Source: JBHYGK01 sp051859045
Lineage (GTDB): Bacteria > Pseudomonadota > Gammaproteobacteria > Xanthomonadales > Xanthomonadaceae
Direction: 5' to 3'
Assembly: GCA_051859045.1 (NCBI GenBank)
Contig: JBHYGK010000001.1
Coordinates: 194,719-258,718 of the forward strand
DNA length: 64,000 bases
Shown: positions 49,314 through 58,280 of the stretch, piece after piece
Numbering within the stretch: the stretch's first letter is position 1
How the letters are laid out: each line of letters starts with the position of its first letter
Translations under genes and position numbers: made by a program
Notes under the pieces: model-generated
Seen by the model: only the letters and a program-made list of their open reading frames with translations
Told to the model about the DNA's origin: nothing
Databases searched by the model: none

Positions 49314-51116
49314 ATGACCCCCACCCTCCGCAAGGGCGCGCTGTACTCCGCCATGGCGCTCGGCCTGCTGGCCGGCACCGCGAACGCCGGCGTCCGCGTC
49401 GGCGACCAGCTCGACGGCAACTGGTTCGACCCGGCCCAGTCGGGTCGCGGCATCAGCTTCGACTTCGTGACCCAGGCCGACGGCCGCGTGGCCCTGCTCG
49501 CGCCCTTCTTCACCTACGACGCCTCGGGCAACCCGGTCTGGCTGGTGCTCGCCGCCGACACCGTGAGCAACACCGGCAGCAACGACACCTTCTCCGAGTT
49601 CCAGCACACCAACGCCAACCTCAAGGTGTACCGCTACACCGGCGGCACCTTCAGCGGCCCGCAGACCGTGACCGGCGCCGTGATCGGCACCGCGTCGCTG
49701 GACGTGCAGTCCTGCGGCCAGATGGCCCTGTCGGTCGACATGGATGCGTCCACCGGCCTGGCCGACTTCTCCTCCAACCTCGTCCCGCTGAGCGGCGTGC
49801 GCGAGGACTGCGTGTGGACCGAGGCCTTCACCCAGTGCCCGGCGTTCTCGACCGCGGCCCCGGCCTACGGCTCGCGCGCCTGCCTGCTGAGCGGCAACAC
49901 CTTCCCGTCCCAGGTCCGCCTGACCAACGACATCACCTGGGTCATCGAGGGCCAGGTGAAGTTCGGCGGCGACAACACCAACCCGGTCACCGTGCGCATT
50001 GATCCGGGCACCCTGCTGGTGTCCACCGGCGACACCTTCGACCACATCATCGTCAACCGCGGCTCGCGCATCTTCGCCGAGGGCACCGCGTCGGCGCCGA
50101 TCATCCTGACCAGCCCGAACGAGCTGCCGGGCGCCACCGCCGCGCCGGCCCCGACCCAGGTCGGCGGCCTCGTGATCGCCGGCAACGCCCCGGTCAACTG
50201 CCCGGGCGGCGTGTGCACGGCCGAGTTCGCCCCCGAGGTGAGCTACGGCGGCAGCAACGCCACCGAGTCCAGCGGCATCGTGCGCTACATGCAGGTGCGC
50301 TACTCCGGCTACATCTACCAGACCGGCCGCGAGATCAACGCCTTCACCCTGCTCGGCACGGGCTCGGGCACCACGCTGGAGTACCTGCAGGCCTACCGCG
50401 GCGCCGACGACGGCATCGAGTTCTTCGGCGGCACGACCAACCTGCGTTACTTCGTCGACACCGCCGGCGGCGACGATTCGATCGACTGGGACGAGGGCTA
50501 CAGCGGCAAGATCCAGTTCGCCCTGGTCACCCAGAACGGCGCCTCGGGCGAGAACCACGGCATGGAGCTGGCCAACAACCCGACCAACTTCGACGCCTCG
50601 CCGCGCGCCCGTCCGGTCACCGCGAACCTGACCCTGCTGGGTCGCCCGGGCTCGGCCGGCGCCAACGACGACGGCATCCAGTTCAAGGAAGGCACCGGCG
50701 GCCAGATCCACAACTCGGTCGTGACCGGCTACTCCCGCGCCTGCATCCGCATCCAGGACGCCGCCACCTTCACCGCCGCCGGCACCCCGGCCGCGCTGAC
50801 CGGCACCCTGGCCATGCAGAACTCGGTGGTCGGCACCTGCGGCGTGGCCCGCTTCCAGGAGACCGCCACCGGCGGCGCCCCGTGGACCGCGCAGGCCTGG
50901 TTCGAGGCCCAGCCGGGCAACACCACGGCCACCGACCTGGCGCTCAACGGCTACCTGCCGACCGCCAACTCGCCGATCTACAACAAGCCGCTGAACCCGG
51001 CCCTCGACCAGTGGTTCGTCCGCACGGACTACGCCGGTGCCTTCGCCGGCCCGCAGGACGACTGGACCGCCGGCTGGACCAAGGGCGTCGCCGCCCCGGC
51101 GACCCCTGCCCCGTAA
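49314..51116 (+). CDS. Secreted right-handed beta-helix-like protein, partner of the TonB receptor
   Basis: A 600-residue exported protein with signal peptide (LYSAMALGLLAGTANAG). The first 190 residues form a beta-rich domain (NWFDPAQSGRGISFDFV, VWLVLAADT) with four cysteines. The remainder has features of a parallel beta-helix (VTVRIDPGTLL, IIVNRGSRIFAEGTASAPIILTSPNE, LEYLQAYRGADDGIEFFGGTTNLRY, DGIQFKEGTGGQIHNSVVTG; quoted separately). Asp-rich turns such as GGDDSIDWDEGY may bind metal or sugar. It lies 165 bp after the receptor and ends at a strong terminator. A surface ligand-capture role is an inference. Confidence 0.75.
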   Translation: MTPTLRKGALYSAMALGLLAGTANAGVRVGDQLDGNWFDPAQSGRGISFDFVTQADGRVALLAPFFTYDASGNPVWLVLAADTVSNTGSNDTFSEFQHTNANLKVYRYTGGTFSGPQTVTGAVIGTASLDVQSCGQMALSVDMDASTGLADFSSNLVPLSGVREDCVWTEAFTQCPAFSTAAPAYGSRACLLSGNTFPSQVRLTNDITWVIEGQVKFGGDNTNPVTVRIDPGTLLVSTGDTFDHIIVNRGSRIFAEGTASAPIILTSPNELPGATAAPAPTQVGGLVIAGNAPVNCPGGVCTAEFAPEVSYGGSNATESSGIVRYMQVRYSGYIYQTGREINAFTLLGTGSGTTLEYLQAYRGADDGIEFFGGTTNLRYFVDTAGGDDSIDWDEGYSGKIQFALVTQNGASGENHGMELANNPTNFDASPRARPVTANLTLLGRPGSAGANDDGIQFKEGTGGQIHNSVVTGYSRACIRIQDAATFTAAGTPAALTGTLAMQNSVVGTCGVARFQETATGGAPWTAQAWFEAQPGNTTATDLALNGYLPTANSPIYNKPLNPALDQWFVRTDYAGAFAGPQDDWTAGWTKGVAAPATPAP

Positions 51117-51142
51117 CGCGCAGCACGGGATGGATCCCGCGA

Positions 51143-51169
51143 GGGGCCGGCTCACGCCGGCCCCTTTTT
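51143..51169 (+). terminator. Rho-independent terminator after the beta-helix gene
   Basis: A 9-bp stem GGGGCCGGC / GCCGGCCCC with loop TCAC is followed by TTTTTC. It closes the receptor/beta-helix unit and lies 19 bases from the end of convergent radC. Confidence 0.9.
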
Positions 51170-51187
51170 CGTTGGCCGGCCGGCGCG

Positions 51188-51862
51188 TCACAGCCAGCCC
51201 CGCGTGGCCAGCGAGCACGGCGGCCCGTCGCCGACGACGAAGTGGTCGAGCACGCGGATGTCGACCGTGCCCAGCGCCTGGCGCAGGCGCGCGGTGACCG
51301 CGCGGTCGGCCGCGCTGGGCTCGGCGAGGCCGCTGGGATGGTTGTGGCCGAAGATCACCGCCGCGGCGTTGTGCGCCAGGCAGCGCTTGACCACCTCGCG
51401 CGGGTGCACCTCGGCGCCGTCGAGGGTGCCGCGGAAGAGCTCCTCGAAGCCCAGCACGCGGTGGCGCACGTCGAGGAACAGGCAGGCGAAGACCTCGTGC
51501 GGCAGCCCGCGCAGGCGGCGCGCGAAGTACTCCCCGGCCCGCGTCGGATCGCCCAGCGCCTCGCCGCGCACCAGCTGGGCGGCGAGGTGACGGGTGCCCA
51601 GCTCGAGCGCGGCGCTGAGCGTGCAGGCCCGGGCCGGCCCCAGCCCCGGCAGCAGGCTCAGCGCGTCGGCCGGGCGCTCGAGCAGCGCGCGCAGCGGGCC
51701 GTGCTCGGTCAGCAGCACGCGCGCGGTGGCGACCGCGTCTTCGCCGCGCCGGCCCGAGCCGATGAACAGCGCCAGCAGCTCGGCGTCGCTGAGGCTGCCG
51801 GGGCCGCGGGCGATGAGCTTCTCGCGCGGGCGTTCGGTGCTGGGCCAGTCGTGGATGTGCAT
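51188..51862 (-). CDS. radC: RadC family JAB1/MPN-domain protein
   Basis: A 224-residue protein. An N-terminal helix-hairpin-helix region (LSLLPGLGPARACTLSAALELG) precedes the JAMM metalloprotease-like domain with EVHPREVVKRCL and GHNHPSGLAEPSAAD. Despite its name the family is not needed for DNA repair in several species and its role is uncertain. It is divergent from coaBC across 98 bp, an arrangement conserved in many gammaproteobacteria. Confidence 0.94.
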   Translation of the reverse strand: MHIHDWPSTERPREKLIARGPGSLSDAELLALFIGSGRRGEDAVATARVLLTEHGPLRALLERPADALSLLPGLGPARACTLSAALELGTRHLAAQLVRGEALGDPTRAGEYFARRLRGLPHEVFACLFLDVRHRVLGFEELFRGTLDGAEVHPREVVKRCLAHNAAAVIFGHNHPSGLAEPSAADRAVTARLRQALGTVDIRVLDHFVVGDGPPCSLATRGWL

Positions 51863-51960
51863 GGCCCCAGCCTGCCGCGGCCCCGGCCCCGGGGCCGTCG
51901 GGCGGGCCCGGGGCTTCGGGTAAGATCGCGCTTCCCCTGGACGTAGGATCCGACGCCGCC

Positions 51961-53187
51961 GTGAGCCAGTCCCTCGCCGACCACCGCGTGCTGCTCGGCG
52001 TCACCGGCGGGATCGCCGCCTACAAGGCCTGCGACCTGGTGCGCCGCCTGCGCGACGCCGGCGCCGAGGTGCGCGTGGTGATGACCGCCAGCGCCGAGCG
52101 CTTCGTGACCGCCCAGACCTTCCAGGCGCTGTCCGGCCATCCGGTGCGCAGCGCCCTGTGGGACGCCGCCGCCGAGGCCGCGATGGGCCACATCGAGCTG
52201 GCCCGCTGGGCCACCCGGATCGTGATCGCCCCGGCCAGCGCCAACACCCTGGCCCGGCTGGCCCATGGCTTCGCCGACGACCTGCTCTCCACCCTGTGCC
52301 TGGCCACCGATGCGCCCATCGCGATCGCCCCGGCGATGAACCGCCTGATGTGGGACCACCCGGCCACCCGCGCCAACCTCGCCACGCTGCGCGCCCGCGG
52401 CGTGCTGCAGGTCGGCCCCGGCACCGGCGGCCAGGCCTGCGGCGAGACCGGCGAGGGCCGGATGGCCGAGCCGGCCGAGATCGTCGCCGCGCTCCTCGCC
52501 GCCGACGCGGCCCCGCGCCCGCTGGCCGGCCGCCGCGTGCTCGTCAGCGCCGGCCCCACCTACGAGGACCTCGACCCGGTGCGCTTCATCGGCAACCGCA
52601 GCTCCGGGAAGATGGGCTTCGCCGCCGCCGCCGCCGCCCGCGCGCTGGGCGCCGAGGTGGTGCTGGTGGCCGGCCCGGTGGCGCTGGCCACCCCGGCCGG
52701 GGTCCGGCGCCTCGACGTGCGCTCCGCCGCGCAGATGCGCGCCGCCGTGCTCGAGCAGCTGCCGGGCAGCGACGCCTACATCGGCACCGCCGCGGTGGCC
52801 GACTACGCGCCGGCCGAGGTCGACGCCGGCAAGCGCAAGAAGCACGACGCCACCTGGGCGCCGGCGCTGGTGCGCACCGCCGACATCCTCGCCGAGGTCG
52901 CCGCGCACCCCGCGCGCCCGGCGCTGGTGGTGGGCTTCGCCGCCGAGACCGGCGATCTCGAGGCCTACGCGCGCGACAAGCTCGCCCGCAAGCGCCTCGA
53001 CCTGGTCTGCGCCAACCTCGTCGGCCCGGGCCTGGGCTTCGAGGCCGACGACAACCAGCTGGCGGTGTTCGCCGCCGACGGCAGCCGCGTCGACCTCGGC
53101 CCCGCGCCCAAGACCGCGCTGGGCCTCGACCTGATGCGGCTGCTGGCCGCCCGCCTGGGCGCCGCGCGCCCGCAGGATCCCGCATGA
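51961..53187 (+). CDS. coaBC: Bifunctional phosphopantothenoylcysteine decarboxylase/synthetase
   Basis: A 408-residue enzyme from GTG 51961. The CoaC half has VTGGIAAYKACDLVRRL, the active His in MGHIELARWA, ANTLARLAHG, APAMNRLMW and the Cys lid QACGETGEGRM. The CoaB half begins at RVLVSAGPTYEDLDPVRFIGNRSSGKMG (quoted in part) and has the KRKKHDATW loop. Together they convert phosphopantothenate to phosphopantetheine for coenzyme A. A TAAGAT at 51921-51926 is a likely -10. The stop overlaps dut (ATGA). Confidence 0.96.
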   Translation: MSQSLADHRVLLGVTGGIAAYKACDLVRRLRDAGAEVRVVMTASAERFVTAQTFQALSGHPVRSALWDAAAEAAMGHIELARWATRIVIAPASANTLARLAHGFADDLLSTLCLATDAPIAIAPAMNRLMWDHPATRANLATLRARGVLQVGPGTGGQACGETGEGRMAEPAEIVAALLAADAAPRPLAGRRVLVSAGPTYEDLDPVRFIGNRSSGKMGFAAAAAARALGAEVVLVAGPVALATPAGVRRLDVRSAAQMRAAVLEQLPGSDAYIGTAAVADYAPAEVDAGKRKKHDATWAPALVRTADILAEVAAHPARPALVVGFAAETGDLEAYARDKLARKRLDLVCANLVGPGLGFEADDNQLAVFAADGSRVDLGPAPKTALGLDLMRLLAARLGAARPQDPA

Positions 53188-53684
53188 ACGCCCCGCACGA
53201 GCCGCCCCGCACGAGCCACGCCGCCGCCGCGCGCCCGATCGCGCTGAAGGTCCTCGACCCGCGCCTCGGGACCACCTTCGCCCTGCCCGAGTACGCCACC
53301 GCGATGTCGGCCGGCCTCGACCTGCGCGCCATGCTCGACGCGCCGCTGGAGCTGCGCCCGGGCGCCACCGCGCTGGTGCCCAGCGGCCTGGCGATCCACA
53401 TCGGCGACCCGGGGCTGTGCGCGGTGATCCTGCCGCGCTCCGGGCTCGGCCACCGCCAGGGCCTGGTGATGGGCAACCTGGTGGGCCTGATCGACGCCGA
53501 CTACCAGGGTCCGCTGATGATCTCGTGTTGGAACCGCGGCGACGCGGCCCTTACCATCGCCCCGGGGGATCGGATCGCGCAGCTGGTGTTCCTGCCGGTG
53601 GCCCGGATCGCGTTCGAACAGGTGGCGGATTTCGACCAGAGTGCACGCGGCGCCGGCGGCTTCGGCCATACCGGCGTGCGCTGA
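53184..53684 (+). CDS. dut: dUTP diphosphatase
   Basis: A 166-residue trimeric dUTPase with all five motifs: SAGLDLRA, PRSGLGHRQGLVMGN, GLIDADYQGPL, PGDRIAQLVFLP and the C-terminal arm RGAGGFGHTG. An N-terminal extension of about 16 residues precedes the core. It hydrolyses dUTP to dUMP and limits uracil in DNA. It is coupled to coaBC by a 4-base overlap and sits 14 bases before algC. Confidence 0.96.
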   Translation: MNAPHEPPRTSHAAAARPIALKVLDPRLGTTFALPEYATAMSAGLDLRAMLDAPLELRPGATALVPSGLAIHIGDPGLCAVILPRSGLGHRQGLVMGNLVGLIDADYQGPLMISCWNRGDAALTIAPGDRIAQLVFLPVARIAFEQVADFDQSARGAGGFGHTGVR

Positions 53685-53698
53685 TCAAGAGGACAGGC

Positions 53699-56008
53699 AT
53701 GGCCACGTCGCAAGGAAGGCAACTCACGCTCCAGCTCCCCTCGCGCCGCTGGGCGCCGATCGGCCTGCTGGTCATCGCGGTCTCGGTGGGCTGGCTGGGC
53801 TGGTCGCAGGGCGCCGCCTCGCGCCTCGGCGAACGGGTGTCCGCGGCGCGGGTCTCGGTGGCCGCCACCATCGATCGCCGGCTGTCGGCAGAGGTCGACA
53901 CGCTCGCCTCCCGCCTCGAGGACGCCAACGTCCAGATCGCGCTCGCCGCCCACGACCTGCCGGCCGCGGCCACCGCGCTCGCCACCGGCTGGCCCGGCGT
54001 CGAAGCCGAGATGCTGCCGGTCGACCTCGCCCCGGCCTTCGCCGAGGCGCGCGACTTCGGCTACGCCCGGCTGGGCCTGCTGCAGGCCGCGCTGACCGAC
54101 AACGCCACCCGCATCGGCGTCATCCGCGACGGCCAGGCCCGGCGCCTGGCCATGGCCGCGCCGGTCAGCCACCGCGGCGACGTCACCGCGCTGGTGCTGG
54201 TCCGCCTGCCCGACGCCATCGTCGACGAGCCGCTGCAGGCGGGCCTGCCCGCCGGCGCCTACCTCGGCCTGCGCACCGGCCGCCACGTGTTCCGCGCGCT
54301 CGGCAACGACGAGCTGGCCGGCGTCGCCGAGGTCGACTCGGTCGAGCTCGCCGGCGCCCCCGCGCTGCGGGTGGTCGGCGCCGCGCCGGCCATCTCCGGC
54401 GGCATGTTCGACATGGGCGGCATCGCCGAGTACGCGATGGCCGCGATCATGGTGCTGCTCGCCATCGGGCTGTACCTGCAGGAGAAGGGCAAGCTGCCCG
54501 CGCTGCGCAAGGCGCCGGCCGAGGCCGAGCCCGAGGCCGAGCTGACCATGGCCGAGGCGCTGGCGCGCCCGCCCGAGGACGTGGTCGCCAGCGCGCTCGC
54601 GCGCGGCCGCGTCGACGCCCCGCCGCCGCTGATGGTCGATCGCACCATCTTCCGCGCCTACGACGTGCGCGGCGTGGTCGGCGAGAGCCTCGACGAGGGC
54701 GTGGCCAAGGCGCTCGGCCAGGCCATCGGCACCCTGATGCACCAGAAGGGCCTGCGCGAGGTGGTGGTCGGCCGCGACGGCCGCCTGTCCGGCCCGGCGA
54801 TGGCCAACGCGCTCATCGAGGGACTGCGCTCCACCGGCCGCGACGTCATCGACATCGGCCTCGCGCCGACGCCGCTGGTGTACTACGGCGCCTACGCGCT
54901 GCGCGCGGGCTCCTGCGTCGCGGTCACCGGCAGCCACAACCCGCCGGACTACAACGGCTTCAAGATCGTCGTCGGCGGCGAGACGCTGGCCGGCGAGGCC
55001 ATCCAGGCGCTGTACGCGCGCATCGTCGAGGGTCAGCTGCACCGCGCCGACGCCCCGGGCGCCTACGAGCAGCGCGACATCGGCGAGGAGTACGTCGAGC
55101 GCATCGCCGGCGACATCCAGCTCGAGCGCCCGCTGCGGGTGGTCGTCGACGCCGGCTCCGGCGTCGCCGGCGGGCTCGGCCCGCGGGTGCTGCAGGCGAT
55201 CGGCGCCGAGGTCGAGGAGCTCTACTGCGAGATCGACGGCACCTTCCCGCACCACCACCCCGATCCCAGCGACCCGCACAACCTCACCGACCTCATCCAG
55301 GCGGTGCAGCGCGTGGGCGCCGACATCGGCCTGGCCTTCGACGGCGACGGCGACCGCCTGGGCGTGGTCACCCGCGAGGGCGAGATCATCTACCCCGACC
55401 GCCTGCTGATGCTGTTCGCGGCCGACGTGCTCGACCGCAACCCCGGCGCGTGCGTGATCTACGACGTGAAGTGCACCGGCCACCTGGCCGGGCACATCCT
55501 GCGCCACGGCGGCAGCCCGCTGATGTGGAAGACCGGGCACTCGCTGATCAAGGCCAAGATGCGCGAGACCGAGGCCGAGCTGGCCGGCGAGATGAGCGGC
55601 CACTTCTTCTTCAAGGAGCGCTGGTACGGCTTCGACGACGGCCTCTACGCCGCCGCCCGCCTGCTCGAGATCCTGGCCGCCCGCGCCGAGGAGCCCGAGG
55701 AGGTGTTCGCCGCGCTGCCCAAGGGCGTGTCCACCCCGGAGCTCAAGATCGCCACCGCCGAGGGCGAGAACTACGCGCTGGTCGAGCGCTTCCGCGCCGA
55801 GGCGAAGTTCGAGGGCGCGCGGCTGTCCACGATCGACGGCCTGCGCGTGGACTGGCCGGACGGCTGGGGCCTGGTGCGCGCGTCGAACACGACGCCGGTG
55901 ATCGTGCTGCGCTTCGACGCCGACTCGGCCGAGGCGCTGCAGCGCATCCAGGACGCCTTCCGCGAGCAGCTGCTGGCGATCGATCCGGACCTGGCGCTGC
56001 CGTTCTGA
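53699..56008 (+). CDS. algC: Phosphomannomutase/phosphoglucomutase with membrane-anchored N-terminal domain
   Basis: A 769-residue protein, about 300 residues longer than classical AlgC/XanA. The N-terminal part has one span (WAPIGLLVIAVSVGWLGW), a roughly 200-residue probably periplasmic region with a coiled start (SAEVDTLASRLEDANVQI) and a second span (YAMAAIMVLLAIGLYL), then an acidic linker. From about residue 320 comes a full hexose-phosphate mutase: IFRAYDVRGVVG, phosphoserine S412 in VTGSHNPPDYNGFK, metal loop DGDGD at D548-D552 and GEMSGHFFFKERW. It interconverts mannose- and glucose-phosphates for LPS and exopolysaccharide precursors. Ribosome site AGAGGA. Confidence 0.92.
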   Translation: MATSQGRQLTLQLPSRRWAPIGLLVIAVSVGWLGWSQGAASRLGERVSAARVSVAATIDRRLSAEVDTLASRLEDANVQIALAAHDLPAAATALATGWPGVEAEMLPVDLAPAFAEARDFGYARLGLLQAALTDNATRIGVIRDGQARRLAMAAPVSHRGDVTALVLVRLPDAIVDEPLQAGLPAGAYLGLRTGRHVFRALGNDELAGVAEVDSVELAGAPALRVVGAAPAISGGMFDMGGIAEYAMAAIMVLLAIGLYLQEKGKLPALRKAPAEAEPEAELTMAEALARPPEDVVASALARGRVDAPPPLMVDRTIFRAYDVRGVVGESLDEGVAKALGQAIGTLMHQKGLREVVVGRDGRLSGPAMANALIEGLRSTGRDVIDIGLAPTPLVYYGAYALRAGSCVAVTGSHNPPDYNGFKIVVGGETLAGEAIQALYARIVEGQLHRADAPGAYEQRDIGEEYVERIAGDIQLERPLRVVVDAGSGVAGGLGPRVLQAIGAEVEELYCEIDGTFPHHHPDPSDPHNLTDLIQAVQRVGADIGLAFDGDGDRLGVVTREGEIIYPDRLLMLFAADVLDRNPGACVIYDVKCTGHLAGHILRHGGSPLMWKTGHSLIKAKMRETEAELAGEMSGHFFFKERWYGFDDGLYAAARLLEILAARAEEPEEVFAALPKGVSTPELKIATAEGENYALVERFRAEAKFEGARLSTIDGLRVDWPDGWGLVRASNTTPVIVLRFDADSAEALQRIQDAFREQLLAIDPDLALPF

Positions 56009-56014
56009 CGTGAC

Positions 56015-56038
56015 CGGGCGCCGCCGCGGCGGCGCCCG
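56015..56038 (+). terminator. 24-bp perfect GC palindrome between algC and the DUF4124 gene
   Basis: Twelve-base arms beginning CGGGCGCCGCCG form a perfect self-complementary palindrome starting 7 bases after the algC stop, between convergent genes. It has no T-run and no unpaired loop beyond the centre, so termination is plausible but unproven. Confidence 0.5.
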
Positions 56039-56045
56039 CGGGGCC

Positions 56046-56774
56046 TCAGCCGCCGGCCGTGGCGCCGGCGTCGTCGCCTTCGGCGGTGGCCGCGTCGTCC
56101 GGGCCGGCGTCCGCGCCGGCCTCGGCCTCGGGCTTCGCCGGGCCGTCCTCGATGGCGCGCAGCTCGCGGTAGCGGGCGATGGCCGCCTCCATGTCGCGGG
56201 CGAGGGCCTCGCTCTCGGCCTGCTGGCTCGACAGCGAGGCCATCTGGCGGACCAGCTCGCCGTGCACCTGCACGATGTTGTCGGCCGTGCGGCGGTCGAC
56301 GCTGGTGTCGTTGAGCTCGAGGTCGGCGGCGTGGCGGAGCAGGCCGGCCAGCGACTGGCGGTCGCTCTCGATCGCCACCTGGGTGGTCCGCACGGTCTCG
56401 CGCTGCAGCTGCACGCGCTCGTCGTAGGCGCGGCGCAGCTCCTCCTCGTTGGGGTAGCTGGTGACCAGCACGCGGTCGCGGTTGGCGGCGTCCTCGGCCA
56501 GCTTGGCCTCCTCCGCGGCGATGGCGGCGGCGGCCTCGGCGGCCGCGCGCTCCTCGGGGGTCAGCGCGCGCTCGACCCGGTCGACGGTCAGCGCGGTGTT
56601 CATCGAGATCTCGTCGCGCGCGGCCTCGACCGCGTCGGCCGGGATCGTCTGCGAGTAGTGGACGTTGCCGTCCTTGTCGGTCCAGCGGTACAGGCGGCCT
56701 TCCTGCGCCGCGGCGGCCGCGGCGAAGGCGAAGGTGGCGGCGATGGCCGCGGCGAGGACGTGCTTGGGGGTCAT
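56046..56774 (-). CDS. DUF4124-domain periplasmic protein with coiled coil
   Basis: A 242-residue protein with signal peptide (AAAIAATFAFAAAAAAQ). The DUF4124 motif is GRLYRWTDKDGNVHYSQTIP. A long charged helical region follows (TPEERAAAEAAAAIAAEEAKLAED, YDERVQLQRETVRTTQ, in part), then an acidic Ala/Gly-rich tail. Function unknown; DUF4124 domains often precede other periplasmic modules. The start overlaps the pyrE stop (ATGA), so it is expressed with pyrE. Confidence 0.82.
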   Translation of the reverse strand: MTPKHVLAAAIAATFAFAAAAAAQEGRLYRWTDKDGNVHYSQTIPADAVEAARDEISMNTALTVDRVERALTPEERAAAEAAAAIAAEEAKLAEDAANRDRVLVTSYPNEEELRRAYDERVQLQRETVRTTQVAIESDRQSLAGLLRHAADLELNDTSVDRRTADNIVQVHGELVRQMASLSSQQAESEALARDMEAAIARYRELRAIEDGPAKPEAEAGADAGPDDAATAEGDDAGATAGG

Positions 56775-57442
56775 GCCCGGGTCTCCGGCTGCGCCGTCGC
56801 GGCGGCGCCATAGGCCGCACGATACTCAAGAAGGGCGGCCTTGTGGGCCTGCACATCGGCACGCTCGTCGGCCAGCGACAGCAGCGCGTCGAGGCCGGCG
56901 ATCGCGACCACCGGCAGGCCGAACTCCGCGGTGACCTCCTGCGCCGCCGAGCGGGTGCCGGCCTGGCCGGTCTCCTGGCGGTCCAGCGCGATCAGCACGC
57001 CGCAGGGCTCGCCGCCGGCGGCGCGGATCTGCGCGATCGACTCGCGGATCGCGGTGCCCGCGGTGATCACGTCGTCCACCACCAGCACCCGGCCCCGGAC
57101 CGGGGCGCCGATCAGCGTGCCGCCCTCGCCGTGGGTCTTGGCCTCCTTGCGGTTGAACGCCACCGGCACGTCGCGGCCGCGCCGGGCCAGCGCCACCGCC
57201 AGCGCGGTGGCCAGCGGGATGCCCTTGTAGGCCGGGCCGAACAGCATGTCGTAGCCCAGGCCCGAGGCCTCCAGCGCGTCGGCGTAGCACTCGCCCAGCG
57301 TCGCCAGCGCCGCGCCGGAGTCGAACAGCCCCGCGTTGAAGAAGTAGGGCGAGGTGCGCCCGGACTTCAGGGTGAAGCCGCCGAAGCGCAGCACCTGGCG
57401 GTCGAGGGCGAGGTCGAGGAAGCGGCGCTGGTGGGCGTGCAT
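56771..57442 (-). CDS. pyrE: Orotate phosphoribosyltransferase
   Basis: A 223-residue type I phosphoribosyltransferase. It has LKSGRTSPYFFNAGLF, FGPAYKGIPLATALA, NRKEAKTHGEGG (catalytic loop Lys) and the PRPP-binding motif VLVVDDVITAGTAIRE. It makes orotidine-5'-phosphate in pyrimidine synthesis. It is divergent from xth (70 bp) and is followed by a coupled DUF4124 gene. Confidence 0.96.
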   Translation of the reverse strand: MHAHQRRFLDLALDRQVLRFGGFTLKSGRTSPYFFNAGLFDSGAALATLGECYADALEASGLGYDMLFGPAYKGIPLATALAVALARRGRDVPVAFNRKEAKTHGEGGTLIGAPVRGRVLVVDDVITAGTAIRESIAQIRAAGGEPCGVLIALDRQETGQAGTRSAAQEVTAEFGLPVVAIAGLDALLSLADERADVQAHKAALLEYRAAYGAAATAQPETRA

Positions 57443-57512
57443 GGCGGGCCTGGCGTGGGAGTGGGGCGGGGCGGGCCTGTGCGGCCCGCGGCGTCGCTGC
57501 CATGATACCGGC

Positions 57513-58280
57513 ATGCGCATCTGCAGCTTCAATGCCAACGGCATCCGCTCCGCCGCCCAGAAGGGCTTCTTCGACTGGTTCGCCGGCCAGGACATCGACG
57601 TCCTGTGCGTGCAGGAGACCAAGGCCCAGGCCGAGCAGCTCGCCGACCCGGCGCTGCGCCCGGCGGGCTGGCACGCGCACTTCCGCGACGCGACCACCAA
57701 GAAGGGCTACTCGGGCGTCGGGATCTACTCCCGCCAGGCCCCCGACGAGGTCCGCACGTCGCTGGGCTGGCCCGATTTCGACGAGGAGGGCCGCTACCTC
57801 GAGGCCCGCTTCGGCGAGCTCAGCGTGGTGTCGCTGTACTTCCCCTCGGGCTCCTCGGGCGAGGAGCGCCAGGGCTTCAAGTTCCGCTGCATCGAGTGGT
57901 TCACGCCGATCCTGCGCGCGTGGGCCGCCAGCGGCCGGCAGTACGTGGTCTGCGGCGACTGGAACATCGTCCACACCCGCCGCGACATCCGGAACTGGAC
58001 CTCCAACCAGAAGAATTCCGGCTGCCTGCCCGAGGAGCGGGCCTGGCTCGACCACCTGTTCCACGAGCAGGGCTGGGTCGACAGCTACCGGCACCTGCGC
58101 CCCGAGGGCGAGGACTACACCTGGTGGAGCCAGCGCGGCGCCGCCCGGGCCAAGGACGTGGGCTGGCGGATCGACTACCAGGTCGTGACCCCGGGCCTGC
58201 GCGAGCGCCTGCGCGGGTGCGCGATCCACCGCGAGCCGAAGTTCTCCGACCACGCGCCGTATGTCGTCGACTACGCCTGA
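57513..58280 (+). CDS. xth: Exodeoxyribonuclease III family AP endonuclease
   Basis: A 255-residue EEP-fold nuclease. It has SFNANGIRSA, metal-binding Glu in VQETKAQ, GYSGVGIYS, GDWNIVHT (catalytic Asp/Asn), WRIDYQVV and SDHAPYVVDY (catalytic His). It cleaves DNA 5' of abasic sites in base-excision repair. It is divergent from pyrE, as in Pseudomonas and xanthomonads. The last 20 bases overlap the start of the permease gene. Confidence 0.95.
   Translation: MRICSFNANGIRSAAQKGFFDWFAGQDIDVLCVQETKAQAEQLADPALRPAGWHAHFRDATTKKGYSGVGIYSRQAPDEVRTSLGWPDFDEEGRYLEARFGELSVVSLYFPSGSSGEERQGFKFRCIEWFTPILRAWAASGRQYVVCGDWNIVHTRRDIRNWTSNQKNSGCLPEERAWLDHLFHEQGWVDSYRHLRPEGEDYTWWSQRGAARAKDVGWRIDYQVVTPGLRERLRGCAIHREPKFSDHAPYVVDYA

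Noticed and set aside
46041..52004. Minus-strand open frame of about 1987 codons
   Set aside because: It runs antisense through the TonB receptor and the beta-helix gene. Its sequence is Val/Ala/Gly/Arg low-complexity with no motif, the usual shadow of GC-rich codon bias.
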